Below, piece after piece: positions 39,422-48,463 of a DNA stretch of 64,000 nt. Source of the DNA: a bacterium. Lineage in GTDB: Bacteria; Armatimonadota; Zipacnadia; Zipacnadales; Zipacnadaceae. The position numbers were made by a program, and so were the translations under genes. How positions within the stretch are numbered: the stretch's first letter is position 1; each line of letters begins with the position of its first letter. The notes under the pieces were generated by a model that was given only the letters and a program-made list of their open reading frames with translations, did not search any database and was not told the origin of the DNA. The stretch lies in assembly GCA_030603495.1 (NCBI GenBank), contig JAUVXR010000010.1:1-64000 (forward strand), read 5' to 3'.

Positions 39422-41134
39422 CTACAGCACCAGGTTCAGCAGCCCGCCGACGGTGAGGGCGACTGTGGTCATTAGCAGGGCGGCCTTGGCCATGCGGCGC
39501 AGGCCAAACTCACGCACCAGAACCGCAAAGGTGGCCGCACAGGGGAAATAGATCGTCAGTACTGTACAGGCAATAATGAGCTGCTTGAGGCTGAGTCCCA
39601 AAGGTGCGAGCATACCGATGGCGACGTCCTTGCGCAGAAAGCCAATCAGCAACGCTGCAATCGCCTCCTCCGGCAGACCCCAAAGACGGGTGACAACCGG
39701 AGAAACGACATTGCCTAAGAACTGTATCACATTCAGTAAGCACAAGATGTTGACGATGAAAACGCCCAGCAAGACGTAGGGAACCGCCTCGCTGATGAAC
39801 TGCCGAGTGCGCAGCCAGACCTTCTGAGCGACAGCCTTAGCATACGGGATGCGATACGGCGGTATCTCGACAAAGATCTCGGGGGCCTCGCCGGGCAGCA
39901 CACGCCTAAATATCAGGGCAAGGGCCACCCACAGCACGGCCAGGGTGCCGAACACGGCGAAAAGACCCATCGTGAAGTTATCTGACTGGCCCATCAGCCC
40001 TACTACCATCGCGATCTGCGCCATACAGGGGACACAGATAGCCATAAGCGTCGCGGCAATGAAGCGCTCGCGGCGCGTTTCCAGAATACGCGTGCTCAGC
40101 GCCCCGGGCACGTTGCAACCCAGCCCCAGCATCATCGGGATCACGGTCAGCCCGTGCAGGCCCATACGGTGCATTATCGTGTCCACCAGCACCCCCAGCC
40201 GCGGCAGGTAGCCGACATCCTCGATGAGACCCAGTACCAGGTAGAAGGCGAAGATGTAGGGCAATACCATGCCAATAGGCACGAACAAACCGGTAGTCAA
40301 CATACCCAGGGATTCAACGAAATCAATCTGGCCATCCACGAGGCTGCCGATGAGCAGTTCGTGCCAGAAGGTGCCAGGGCCAAGCAGTGCCGACAGACTA
40401 GCCATCAATGGTCGCCACAGATTCTCAAACAGCGGCTCAAACAGGTAGCCAATAAGGCCCTCGCCGATCAGTCTGATGAGCGCAAACGCCAGGAATCCAA
40501 AGACTACCGCAAGCGGGATGCCTGTCCAGGGCTTCAGCGAGATGTCGGCGAGGCTCTCCAGGACTGTATGGTGACGGTGCTCGACAACCTGGACTTGCTC
40601 AACGATTTCCCCGATCTGGCTCCAGCGCTCGTCCGGTTCATAGCTGCGGGTCCCCGCCGCGGCTTGCTCCAGGCGCCCAACGAGCTCATTGATGCCGCGG
40701 CCGCTGGGGGCCACGGTGGAAACGACCGGCACACCCAGGAGCTCTTCGAGCTTGGCCACGTCAATGCGGATGCCCTTGTGCTCCGCCGCGTCCCACATAT
40801 TCAGGGCGACGACCATCGGCTTACCCGAGCTGAGCAGTTGGAGGGTGAGATTCAGGTTGCGCTCGAGGTTGGTGGCGTCTACGATGTTGACAACCACATC
40901 GCCTGCAGCGAGCATATCAGTGGCCACTTGCTCGGCAGGAGTAGTGGGATCAAGGCTATAAGTGCCGGGAACGTCAATGACCTCGGCGCGAGTACTGTCC
41001 AACTTCATGCGGCCATTGGTGAACTCGACGGTAGTGCCGGGGTAGTTGGAGACGATGACGTCGGTGCCGGTGAGACGGGAGAAGACTACGCTCTTGCCGA
41101 CGTTGGGATTGCCCATCAACAGAATCTGCTTCAC
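39422..41134 (-). CDS. feoB: Ferrous iron transporter FeoB
   Basis: GTP-gated Fe(II) uptake permease in the inner membrane, 570 residues. G-protein domain: GNPNVGKS (8-15), DVPGTYS, NMWD. Membrane core: the paired gate regions including MLGLGCNVPGALSTRILE and the C-terminal IYFPCAATFAVLVREFG with its conserved cysteine. It is shorter than E. coli FeoB (773). The loss is in the linker between G domain and membrane core and at the C-terminus, as in compact FeoBs, with no sign of a frameshift. ATG overlaps the feoA stop by four bases. Confidence 0.95.
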   Translation of the reverse strand: MKQILLMGNPNVGKSVVFSRLTGTDVIVSNYPGTTVEFTNGRMKLDSTRAEVIDVPGTYSLDPTTPAEQVATDMLAAGDVVVNIVDATNLERNLNLTLQLLSSGKPMVVALNMWDAAEHKGIRIDVAKLEELLGVPVVSTVAPSGRGINELVGRLEQAAAGTRSYEPDERWSQIGEIVEQVQVVEHRHHTVLESLADISLKPWTGIPLAVVFGFLAFALIRLIGEGLIGYLFEPLFENLWRPLMASLSALLGPGTFWHELLIGSLVDGQIDFVESLGMLTTGLFVPIGMVLPYIFAFYLVLGLIEDVGYLPRLGVLVDTIMHRMGLHGLTVIPMMLGLGCNVPGALSTRILETRRERFIAATLMAICVPCMAQIAMVVGLMGQSDNFTMGLFAVFGTLAVLWVALALIFRRVLPGEAPEIFVEIPPYRIPYAKAVAQKVWLRTRQFISEAVPYVLLGVFIVNILCLLNVIQFLGNVVSPVVTRLWGLPEEAIAALLIGFLRKDVAIGMLAPLGLSLKQLIIACTVLTIYFPCAATFAVLVREFGLRRMAKAALLMTTVALTVGGLLNLVL

Positions 41135-41364
41135 CCGGGCACCTCGACCATGATCCGACGGGCAAGCCCAAAGCCGAGCGCAACTTCGGTATTGCCTACC
41201 TGAACGCTAACTGGTCCCCGGAACGGCTGACTGGTTGTCTTGGTGATCGGCACTCCCGGCCGGATGCCCATAGCCTGCATCCGTCGGACCATCCCCCAGC
41301 CGCCGTCCAATGAGGCAACAATCCCGGATTGTCCGGGCGCCATTTCTGTCAACGATACAATCAA
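41131..41364 (-). CDS. feoA: FeoA-like SH3-fold protein
   Basis: Small cytoplasmic partner of FeoB. The frame is open to 41472, which would overlap fur by 56 bases. A GGGAGG site seven bases before a TTG at 41364 gives a 77-residue protein starting IVSLTEMAPGQSGIV, the normal FeoA size. Typical pattern: GGWGMVRRMQAMGIRPGVPI, then GPVSVQVGNTEVALGFGLARRIMV. The stop overlaps the feoB start, so production is coupled. Confidence 0.9.
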   Translation of the reverse strand: MIVSLTEMAPGQSGIVASLDGGWGMVRRMQAMGIRPGVPITKTTSQPFRGPVSVQVGNTEVALGFGLARRIMVEVPG

Positions 41365-41416
41365 GTTACTTCCTCCCGAGCTAATCGGTGCCACCGCACT
41401 TGTTACTACCAGCGCG

Positions 41417-41887
41417 TCAGCAGCCCGATAGATTCTGCTGGTTTCGGTCAACTTCCTTCTGGCATTGTTCACACAACCCGGTTATCTCCAGCCCGTGTTG
41501 GTAATGACGAAAATGGTGCTCGCGGCATACGCCGATAATTGCTCCTTCTATCGCCGGACAGACAAACTCGACTACCCGACCGCACTTGTGGCAGATAAGG
41601 TGCTCGTGATGCGCGCGATCACGTACCAGCTCGTAATGGCTGTGGTCGCAGCCGTGTTCGACCTCACGCAGTACCCCCACCTCAACCAGCGCAGGGATCA
41701 GTCGGTATATGGTCGCGCGGGAGGGTTTTGCATCCTTGTGCTGCAAAGCGAGGAACAAGTCATCAGCGCTGAAGTGGCCGGGCATGGCCAGCACTTGGCG
41801 TACAACGGCCCGCCGCTGCGGCGTAATCCGCAGTTCCAGGTACTGCAGGAGGTCGAATATTTCGGCTTCCAGTTCTTGGTTATCCAT
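41417..41887 (-). CDS. fur: Fur-family metalloregulator
   Basis: 156 residues. The winged helix (ITPQRRAVVRQVLA, then PSRATIYRLIPALVEVGVLREV) precedes a metal-binding domain with the HYELVRDRAHHEHLICHKCG segment and two CxxC pairs (CHKC and CEQC) for structural zinc. A TTG at 41923 extends the frame, but it lies at or before the predicted transcription start, so ATG 41887 is chosen although its ribosome binding site is weak. Heads fur-feoA-feoB, strongly suggesting iron-responsive Fur proper. Its promoter is overlapped by a palindrome that may be its own operator. Confidence 0.92.
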   Translation of the reverse strand: MDNQELEAEIFDLLQYLELRITPQRRAVVRQVLAMPGHFSADDLFLALQHKDAKPSRATIYRLIPALVEVGVLREVEHGCDHSHYELVRDRAHHEHLICHKCGRVVEFVCPAIEGAIIGVCREHHFRHYQHGLEITGLCEQCQKEVDRNQQNLSGC

Positions 41888-41921
41888 AGCTAAGTGAGAT
41901 TGAGACTCAGTCGCGCCCGTC

Positions 41922-41937
41922 AATCAGTATACTTATT
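41922..41937 (-). promoter_or_regulatory. Palindrome overlapping the -10 of the fur-feo promoter (candidate Fur box)
   Basis: The 16-base sequence AATAAGTATACTGATT (minus strand) is an inverted repeat with a single mismatched pair. It covers the -10 element, as expected for a repressor operator. It is AT-rich like Fur sites but does not match the E. coli Fur box closely. Confidence 0.5.
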
Positions 41938-41954
41938 ATACACACCTGTGTCAA
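41926..41954 (-). promoter_or_regulatory. Sigma-70-type promoter of fur-feoA-feoB
   Basis: Minus-strand TTGACA (complement of 41949-41954), 17-base spacer and TATACT (complement of 41926-41931). The predicted start is near 41919, about 30 bases before the fur ATG. Confidence 0.85.
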
Positions 41955-42103
41955 GACCTATTGCCAGATTTCTTAGAGATTTTTCCCAGTACGCTAACGC
42001 AGCCCACTCCCTTTATCAGCCTCGAACTTGACGAAATCTGCATTTTGCAATACGCTTTATAGCCGTAGAGGGCGATTGACACCAACATTGGCGCGGGAGA
42101 CGA

Positions 42104-42970
42104 ATGATGGAAGACCTGCAGAAACGTGCGGATACCCTGATCGAAGCTCTCCCCTATATCCAACAGTGGGCGGGTAAGAGCATCGTGGTCAAATACGGCG
42201 GGGCAGCGATGACTGACCCCGAGATGCAGCGCAGCGTCGCCCAGGACGTGGTCCTGCTACGCTACGTGGGCATCGAGGTGGTTGTCGTCCACGGCGGCGG
42301 GAACCGGATCACTGAAATGATGGACCGCCTGGACATTGAGTCCAAATTTGTGGGCGGCCTGCGCGTCACCGATGCCGAGACTATGCAGATCGCGCAGATG
42401 GTCCTTGTCGGTGAGGTCAATCCGCAGCTCGTCTCCCTGATTAACGCTGCCGGCGGGCGCACTGTCGGGCTGTCGGGCAAGGATGCCAACACTATCCTGT
42501 GCTGCAAGAAGGAAAGCACCCAGGGGGACCTGGGCTTTGTCGGCGAGATAGTCGAGATTGATACCGAAGTTCTCCATGCGCTGACCGAGGCGGGCTACAT
42601 TCCGGTGCTCTCCTCGATCGGCACGGATACTGACGGCCAGAGCTACAATATCAATGCCGACACCGTCGCGGGGGAGCTGGCGGCGGCACTGCCAGCGTGT
42701 AAGCTGGTCACACTCAGCGATGTGCCCGGCTTGCTGGCTGACCCAGCCGACCCAGATACGCTGATCAGTGAGCTGACCGCCAGCGAGGCGGAGGCGCGGC
42801 TGGCTGAGAGCAATGTCAACGAGGGGATGATCCCCAAGCTGGAGAGCTGTATCCGGGCGGTGCGCAGCGGCGTGGACTACGCGCACCTCATTGACGGCCG
42901 CATCCCCCATGCGCTGTTGATGGAGCTGTTCACCGACGCGGGCATCGGCACGATGATCAATTCGGGATAG
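42104..42970 (+). CDS. argB: Acetylglutamate kinase
   Basis: Second step of arginine biosynthesis, phosphorylating N-acetylglutamate. 288 residues with VVKYGGAAM, VVVHGGGNRITEMM, GLSGKDAN, SYNINADTVAGELAAAL and LSDVPGLL, all characteristic of ArgB. The N-terminal helix before SIVVKYGG (LQKRADTLIEALPYIQQWAG) is the type found in hexameric, arginine-inhibited enzymes. ATG at 42104 in a good purine context (GAGACGA); a second ATG follows immediately. No other arg gene is adjacent. Confidence 0.95.
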   Translation: MMEDLQKRADTLIEALPYIQQWAGKSIVVKYGGAAMTDPEMQRSVAQDVVLLRYVGIEVVVVHGGGNRITEMMDRLDIESKFVGGLRVTDAETMQIAQMVLVGEVNPQLVSLINAAGGRTVGLSGKDANTILCCKKESTQGDLGFVGEIVEIDTEVLHALTEAGYIPVLSSIGTDTDGQSYNINADTVAGELAAALPACKLVTLSDVPGLLADPADPDTLISELTASEAEARLAESNVNEGMIPKLESCIRAVRSGVDYAHLIDGRIPHALLMELFTDAGIGTMINSG

Positions 42971-43027
42971 CCCCGTCGTTAACACTGTGGGAGGGGGACA
43001 CCCTTCCACGATGCCAATAACGGTCTA

Positions 43028-44053
43028 CTACGGGCACGGGGGCTTGAGCGTCCTGCCCTGCTTGGCGGAGCGCTCGGCATATTCGATTACCGCAATGGCG
43101 CGGGCGGCCTGCTCGGGCTTGACGATCAGCTCGGCGCCCCGGGTCAAGTGGGCGGCGATGTTCTGGTAGTACTGCGGGCGCTGGCCCTCCTGGTACTTGA
43201 CGTCCATCTCGGCGGGATAGCCCTTGACCCGGGTGTAGACGGTGAAACTGCCTCCGTTCCAGTCCTCAATTGCCCCCTTAGTTCCCAGAATTCGCCAGCG
43301 CGGCCGCGCAGCAAGGGCTACGTCGGACATCTGGATGTCGGCGACGCAGCCGTCATCGAACCGGACTAGCGCCTGGACCTGGTCCTCGTTGGTGACATTC
43401 TTCCAGACCACGTCCTGGTGGAAGAAGCCCGTGACGCTCTCCAGCTTGGCGTCCGGCACTAGACCCAGGACCCAATCCATGTAGTGTGCACCCCAGTCGT
43501 AGAAGGCTCCACCAGATATCTTCTTGTCCGCCCGCCACCGCTTGCGCGGCTTTGACCAGCCGCCCATGTACGCCTCGATGTGAAATATCTGACCCAGCAA
43601 TCCATCAGCAATAGCCTGCTTGATCGCCAGGTAGTCGCCGTCCCAGCGCCGGTTGTGGAAGATCGACAGCATCACCTCGTTTTCACGCGCAGCCTGGATC
43701 ATCTTTGTCGCCTCGTTGTAAGTGATACACATCGGCTTTTCCACAACGACGTGCTTGCCCGCTCTGCTGCACTGGATCGCCAGCTTAGCATGGGTGTTGT
43801 GCGGAGTGATAACCACGCACATATCCACCACGTCAGCGGCCAGCAGCTTGTCAAGCCGCGAGTAGGTCAGAATCTCGCCCCCGAAATCCTCCCGGGCTTC
43901 GCACAGACATTTGGGGTCAACATCACAAACCGCCACCACATTGAGTACCCCGGCCGGGTTCATCTGCTCGGTATGATGCCAGCCCATCTTGAACCCCCCG
44001 CCGTAACCAACTAGACCAACTCTGATATTATTGGGCTTAGCTTTCGGGCTCAT
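43028..44053 (-). CDS. Gfo/Idh/MocA-family oxidoreductase (second gene after the kinase)
   Basis: 341 residues from ATG 44053, which is seven bases after GGAGGG; two in-frame ATGs upstream fall on that site. Rossmann segment IRVGLVGYGGGFKMGWHH, VVEKPMCITYNEA with the conserved lysine, then a substrate domain with KKISGGAFYDWGAHYMDWVLGL. Third gene of the fucK-Gfo-Gfo run; a family B palindrome separates it from the second. Probably oxidises a sugar or polyol derivative in the same pathway; substrate unknown. Confidence 0.87.
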   Translation of the reverse strand: MSPKAKPNNIRVGLVGYGGGFKMGWHHTEQMNPAGVLNVVAVCDVDPKCLCEAREDFGGEILTYSRLDKLLAADVVDMCVVITPHNTHAKLAIQCSRAGKHVVVEKPMCITYNEATKMIQAARENEVMLSIFHNRRWDGDYLAIKQAIADGLLGQIFHIEAYMGGWSKPRKRWRADKKISGGAFYDWGAHYMDWVLGLVPDAKLESVTGFFHQDVVWKNVTNEDQVQALVRFDDGCVADIQMSDVALAARPRWRILGTKGAIEDWNGGSFTVYTRVKGYPAEMDVKYQEGQRPQYYQNIAAHLTRGAELIVKPEQAARAIAVIEYAERSAKQGRTLKPPCP

Positions 44054-44076
44054 TTGCATTCCCTCCATTTAATATG

Positions 44077-44093
44077 ACAGGCGAAACGCCTGT
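44077..44093. repeat. Palindromic repeat, family B (short copy)
   Basis: ACAGGCG-AAA-CGCCTGT, a perfect 7-bp stem with a 3-base loop between two Gfo/Idh genes. A shortened version of the 28532 and 50488 copies. Confidence 0.75.
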
Positions 44094-44118
44094 TATACTG
44101 AAAAGGCATCCTGTTCGG

Positions 44119-45183
44119 CTAACCGAAGTTCACCCACTCGCCGCTATCCGAGGACTGGTAGACCGCTTCAATGATCGCGACGGTCTTACGCCCCTCATAA
44201 CCGTCGCACTGCACCGGCTTGCCATCGCGGACTGCTGCGACCATGTCCTCAATGATGTTAGCGGGCAGGTCAGCGGGCGAGATGAAGTCATCGGGGTTAA
44301 GCTGGACCTCGTCAGGCTGCGCTGCTTGCTCGGGCCGCACGTACTCAGGGTCGTCGCCGGCGTCAATCTCCTGGACCGCCGCCGCTGTGAATATGGTGAT
44401 CTGCTGGTCTTTCCAGGCCATTGTACCCCTGGTCCCGGTGATTTCAATTGCTGAGCCCAGATCGGGGAAGCTGCATGTGGTGGTCAAGACCATAGCGTGC
44501 GCGCCCGAGGCGAACTCCAGCATGCTCAGGCTAGCGTCTTCGGTTTGGATATCATGGGCGTAAGTACCCTTATGACCGATGACTCGTGTCACTGGGCCCA
44601 GCCACCACTGCAGCAGATCCAGGTAGTGGACCGCCTGGTTGGCCAGGGAGCCACCTTCAGTCACTATCCGACTGCGCCAACCCGGCAGATGTCCGGAGTT
44701 GTAGTAATCCTGACCACGATACCACTTCATGCGCAGATCGCCAAAGATTACGTCGCCGATCGCTCCCGACTGGATGGCGCCACGAATCTGGTGGTTAATC
44801 GGGTTGTACCGGCTCTCGAAGTCCACGGCCAGCACCAACCCCTGATCCTCCGCAGCCTGGATAGCGGCGTCGCAGGAATCCACCCGGATATCCATCGGCT
44901 TGGTCATACAGACGTGCTTACCCGCTTCCAGGGCCCGCACCGCGAAGGGGCAGTGCAGCCCGCTGGGCGTCCAGACGCCGATAACGTCAATGTCATCGCG
45001 TGCCAGCATCTCGTCATAGTCCTTGATCCATGGCACGCCCAGCGCCTCCGCCACGTCTCGACCGCGCTCCTCCCAGGTGTCACACACGGCTGCCAGTTGC
45101 GCACCGGGCGTCGTGGTACACTCCTCGGCCCGCGGGCGGCCCATACCCAAACCCACGATTCCAAAACGTACTACGTCTGACAT
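44119..45183 (-). CDS. Gfo/Idh/MocA-family oxidoreductase
   Basis: 354 residues from ATG 45183, preceded by AGGAGG at six bases; the frame is open 19 codons further. Rossmann motif FGIVGLGMGRPRAEE, CMTKPMDI with the conserved lysine, YRGQDYYNSGHLPGWRSRIVTEGGSLANQAVHYLDLLQWWLGP in the substrate domain. It is more like the myo-inositol or scyllo-inositol dehydrogenase branch than the 43028 paralogue, but assignment is uncertain. Lies 93 bases after the kinase stop. Confidence 0.87.
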   Translation of the reverse strand: MSDVVRFGIVGLGMGRPRAEECTTTPGAQLAAVCDTWEERGRDVAEALGVPWIKDYDEMLARDDIDVIGVWTPSGLHCPFAVRALEAGKHVCMTKPMDIRVDSCDAAIQAAEDQGLVLAVDFESRYNPINHQIRGAIQSGAIGDVIFGDLRMKWYRGQDYYNSGHLPGWRSRIVTEGGSLANQAVHYLDLLQWWLGPVTRVIGHKGTYAHDIQTEDASLSMLEFASGAHAMVLTTTCSFPDLGSAIEITGTRGTMAWKDQQITIFTAAAVQEIDAGDDPEYVRPEQAAQPDEVQLNPDDFISPADLPANIIEDMVAAVRDGKPVQCDGYEGRKTVAIIEAVYQSSDSGEWVNFG

Positions 45184-45276
45184 AGCAATCCTCCTGCCGA
45201 CACTATGTGTCTTAGTCTGCTCCGACATCGCCAGAGCCACAGCCAGCCACGTTCGGCAACCATTGCCAAAAGTCCT

Positions 45277-46788
45277 CTATACACCGTAGAAATCCTTCAG
45301 CGCCGGTGGAACCAGCATATACCGCTCGTATAGCGGGGCGTAGGCTGCCGCATCTGCCGACGGTTCGTGCACGACCTCACCCATCTCCACACTGGCCACC
45401 GCCTCGTCAATTGACGGAAAGACTCCCGCCCCGACAAGCGCAAACAGCGCCGCGCCCAGCACCGTGGCCTCCTGTTCGGAGGTAGTCACCACAGGCAGGC
45501 CGGTGACGTCGGCGCGGATCTGGTTCCATAGTTGGTTGCGTGCGCCGCCCCCGACCACGCGAATGCCCTCGGCGCTGAATCCAGTAGCCTTCTGGAGTAT
45601 CTCCAGTGCGGCGTACATCTGGAAGCTAAGGCCCTCCAAGGCGCTGCGGTAGATCTCGGCCGGAGTGGCGTTCATGGTCAGGCCCAGTATCGAGCCCCCA
45701 GTAGCGTACTGTTTGGCCGGTCCGGTATCGGACACGAAGGCAGGGACTAAGGTTATGCCGCCTGCTCCGGCGGGGATCTTGCGCGCCATCTCAATCATAA
45801 GCTCGTAGGTCTGCGTACGGTCCTCCTCCCCCGCGAAGAACTGCTCGCGGATCCACTCGAGTACGCCGCTGCCCATCATCAGCAGTTGCGGGTTCCACAA
45901 GCCAGGCAGCGCATCGCACTCAAACATCAAACCCTCGTTGAACCCGAACTCATTTGGGCTGAAGCTGTCCACTCGCAGCAAGAGAATCTCCCAGGTGCCG
46001 CTGCTCAGCAGCGCCTCACCCGGCTGCACGCCTGAGCCGTACGGCGCGAACTGGGTATCGTGCCCGGTTGCCACCACCGGCGTACCCTGGGGTAGCCCGG
46101 TCTCCTGCGCCGCCTGGGTGTGCACCTGGCCGATCACCCCCCCGGGTTCGACCCAGTCCGGGAAGAAAGATGCGTCCAGGTCGGCCAGCGCCAGCATCCG
46201 GGGCGACCAGTCGCGGCAGGCCATATCCATCGCCATCATCGTTCCGGCGGCAGTTGGGTCAATGGATAGCTCGCCACACAGCTTCATACTCAGCACACCC
46301 GGCATCATCAGCCAGCAGTCCGCTGACGCGAGCGCCTCCGGGGCATTCTGCTGCAACCACATCAGGCGCAGGAGCGAGTTGAAATAGATGATCTGGTAAC
46401 CGGTCTCGGTAAAGATATCCCACGGGTCCATCAGCTCGGTGATATCGGCGGTGAGCTGCTGGGCACGCGCACCCTGCCAGGAGATTATCGGATAGGTCAG
46501 CGTCCCGTCGGCCCTGACCGGTGCACCGTCTGCGCCGAAGGTGGTAACCGTCACCGCAGCGATGCGAGCGGTGTCAATCTGCTCGCAGACTCTATGGCAG
46601 GCGTCGGCCAGCTTTCCGTACACTTCATCCAAGTCCCAGATGCGCCAGCTCTCGTCCGACGCTCCGGGCTGCGACATGGCCGCGTTGGGCTGACTGGCTG
46701 AGGCGAGCATCTGGCCGTCACTGTCAACGGCAATCACGCGCACGTTGGTAGCACCACAGTCAAAAACAATAGCCACGTCACCGGGCAT
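45277..46788 (-). CDS. fucK: FGGY-family carbohydrate kinase, L-fuculokinase-like
   Basis: Predicted to phosphorylate a ketose, most likely L-fuculose. 503 residues. The N-terminus VAIVFDCGATNVRVIAVDSDG and the block GHDTQFAPYGSG...LLSSGTWEILLLR resemble E. coli FucK closely as I recall it, more than xylulokinase or rhamnulokinase. The FGGY C-terminal signature ALEGLSFQ...VVGGGARNQLWNQI is intact. ATG at 46788 behind GGGAGGG. First gene of a three-gene operon with two Gfo/Idh enzymes; no fuculose aldolase or isomerase is present, so the pathway may differ. Confidence 0.85.
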   Translation of the reverse strand: MPGDVAIVFDCGATNVRVIAVDSDGQMLASASQPNAAMSQPGASDESWRIWDLDEVYGKLADACHRVCEQIDTARIAAVTVTTFGADGAPVRADGTLTYPIISWQGARAQQLTADITELMDPWDIFTETGYQIIYFNSLLRLMWLQQNAPEALASADCWLMMPGVLSMKLCGELSIDPTAAGTMMAMDMACRDWSPRMLALADLDASFFPDWVEPGGVIGQVHTQAAQETGLPQGTPVVATGHDTQFAPYGSGVQPGEALLSSGTWEILLLRVDSFSPNEFGFNEGLMFECDALPGLWNPQLLMMGSGVLEWIREQFFAGEEDRTQTYELMIEMARKIPAGAGGITLVPAFVSDTGPAKQYATGGSILGLTMNATPAEIYRSALEGLSFQMYAALEILQKATGFSAEGIRVVGGGARNQLWNQIRADVTGLPVVTTSEQEATVLGAALFALVGAGVFPSIDEAVASVEMGEVVHEPSADAAAYAPLYERYMLVPPALKDFYGV

Positions 46789-46987
46789 AGCTTGGCCCTC
46801 CCGTCTCTGCTTGTTGCACTGCTCACTGCCCAGCCACTATTCCGCGGGCGCCGAGCTATTCCCTTCCTTGCTAACCCCAGCGAAATGCGGTACGATACCT
46901 ACACTCAGACAAAGGAGGATTCTTCGAGCCGACGGCGAACGTGACAATTGATGTCGCCTGGGCAGCGCCAAGCGAGCATGAGGGGGC

Positions 46988-47392
46988 ATGGCTCGTATGG
47001 ACGAGCGGGTCGCACAATTCATCCGGGACGCGGCTCAGACCATTATCGGTCTGGACCTGGCGCTGTACCTGCAGGCCAACCCCAACACCTTCGACACCGC
47101 TGCCGGCTTGGCCCTGCGCCTGCGCTACCCGGTGGAAGACATCGAGCCCGCCGCCGAGCAGTTAGCCAAGCACGGGATTCTGCGCAAGGTCAGCTCGCCG
47201 AGCCAAAGCTACCACTGCTACACGCTGCAGCGCACGGCCGAGGTATGGCACCTACTCTGCCTGGTCAGCGAATCGTACATTGATAACCCCGAAACCCGTA
47301 TGCAGATTGTCAAGATGCTTATCCGCCAGCGCCAGCGCCACCGCGACCAAACGAGCACCGCCACCAATCAGACTGCCCCCGCCGACGACTAG
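46988..47392 (+). CDS. Small winged-helix-like protein
   Basis: 134 residues. The pattern of short helices followed by DIEPAAEQLAKHGILRKVSSPSQSYHCYTL looks like a winged-helix DNA-binding domain of the MarR or ArsR type, with a basic Arg/Gln-rich tail (MLIRQRQRHRDQ). No ligand motif is visible. A weak promoter (TTGCTA-N17-TACGAT, 46868-46896) lies upstream. Its stop overlaps the convergent stop of the amidotransferase by four bases. Regulator of the neighbouring fucK operon is possible but unproven. Confidence 0.6.
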   Translation: MARMDERVAQFIRDAAQTIIGLDLALYLQANPNTFDTAAGLALRLRYPVEDIEPAAEQLAKHGILRKVSSPSQSYHCYTLQRTAEVWHLLCLVSESYIDNPETRMQIVKMLIRQRQRHRDQTSTATNQTAPADD

Positions 47393-48090
47393 GCTCCCGC
47401 TTGCTCACCGGCCATCTGGAAGAAATTGCTCAGGATCTCGCGGCCGTGCGGGTAGTACTCGGTGTAGGCTTCCGGGTGAAACTGCACGCTGTATATGGGC
47501 CGGTGGCGATGGCGCATCGCCTGCAGCCGGCAGTGGTCGTTACTCGCCAGCAGGCGGAAGTCAGGTGAAAGCTGCTTGACCTCGCAGTAGTGGGCCTGCC
47601 GCAGGTAGAGCACCTCGGGCAGGCCGGCGAAGAGCGGATCGGGGTGCACCACGCGCACGGGCTGCATACCCTTCTCCACAAAATAGCCGGGCTGATAGTC
47701 CGGCTCCCAGTCGGCTTCCCCGGGCTGAAGCCGGCGCATCGGCTCGTCGTGCAAGGTCTGTACCACCCGGAAATCCTCGGTGAAGGCGTGCGCTACGAGC
47801 TGATGGCCTCCGCATATCCCCAGTACCGGCAGCTCAGTGCTGTGCAGCAGATCGTAGAGGCCGTACAGCTCGGTCATCTCCATCTCGTCCCAGCCGTGCC
47901 CGAAGCCGCTGATGATGACTGCGCGGAAGGGATAGTGACTCGCCGCTTCCGGGGTTATCCAGGGATAGCGCACCATCAGGCAGGGGCTACCGGAAAGCTG
48001 CTCAAAGCGCAGCTTGTGCTCGAAGGCCGACTGGCTCGCCCGCTCCAGGTAGTCTTCCTTCGATTTCGCCATCACCACATACAGAACCAT
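47389..48090 (-). CDS. Class I glutamine amidotransferase
   Basis: 233 residues of the GATase1 fold. Nucleophile C93 sits in LGICGGHQLVAH; the His-Glu pair is in VQFHPEAYTE near the C-terminus. It resembles standalone GMP-synthase-like or GATase domains that act on an unknown acceptor. ATG 48090 follows AGAGGTG. A degraded copy of its first 20 codons and its upstream region lies about 303 bases upstream (48343-48592), showing a local tandem duplication. Confidence 0.83.
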   Translation of the reverse strand: MVLYVVMAKSKEDYLERASQSAFEHKLRFEQLSGSPCLMVRYPWITPEAASHYPFRAVIISGFGHGWDEMEMTELYGLYDLLHSTELPVLGICGGHQLVAHAFTEDFRVVQTLHDEPMRRLQPGEADWEPDYQPGYFVEKGMQPVRVVHPDPLFAGLPEVLYLRQAHYCEVKQLSPDFRLLASNDHCRLQAMRHRHRPIYSVQFHPEAYTEYYPHGREILSNFFQMAGEQAGA

Positions 48091-48160
48091 TTGGGCACCT
48101 CTTTCGTTTAAGTACGCGAGCGTCAGAGGACAGCGGGAAGACCAATCAGAAAAACCCCGT

Positions 48161-48288
48161 GGAAAGTTCTTCGGAAAAAAGGTTTAAGGTGCCGCTTTAC
48201 CTGGTATTATCTAGACAATTAGCTACTCGATTAGAGTAAAACCGGACGATACTGCCTGAGCCATCCGCTCAGGCAGTCGTCTTTTGGG
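48161..48288. repeat. Direct repeat unit, copy 1 (with hairpin)
   Basis: Aligns with 48464-48592. The last 56 bases (48233-48288) match copy 2 (48537-48592) at 54 positions and contain a hairpin: CTGCCTGAGC / GCTCAGGCAG, extended by GACGA / TCGTC with a two-base bulge and followed by TTTT on the plus strand. The older 5' part is more diverged. Confidence 0.85.
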
Positions 48289-48315
48289 GTCCGTGCGGGT
48301 AGCGCACCCTCAGGC

Positions 48316-48393
48316 ACGGTCAACCAGCCAGCTCCGCGGACCACACGCTGAGATAGTCTTTTTCCGACTTCGCCATCACTGCAAACAGAACAT
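48316..48393 (-). pseudogene. Truncated duplicate of the amidotransferase start
   Basis: Reads VLFAVMAKSEKDYLSVWSAELAG before a stop, parallel to MVLYVVMAKSKEDYLERASQ of the intact gene at 48090. It keeps a GGAGGAG ribosome binding site upstream, but the former ATG is one base out of frame with the rest of the copy. The offset from the intact copy is 303 bases. Confidence 0.75.
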
Positions 48394-48463
48394 TTTGGTC
48401 TCCTCCGGCGTCTATAGCAATTGACGGCCAGAGGGCACACCCAAGCTAATCTAAAGAATTGCT

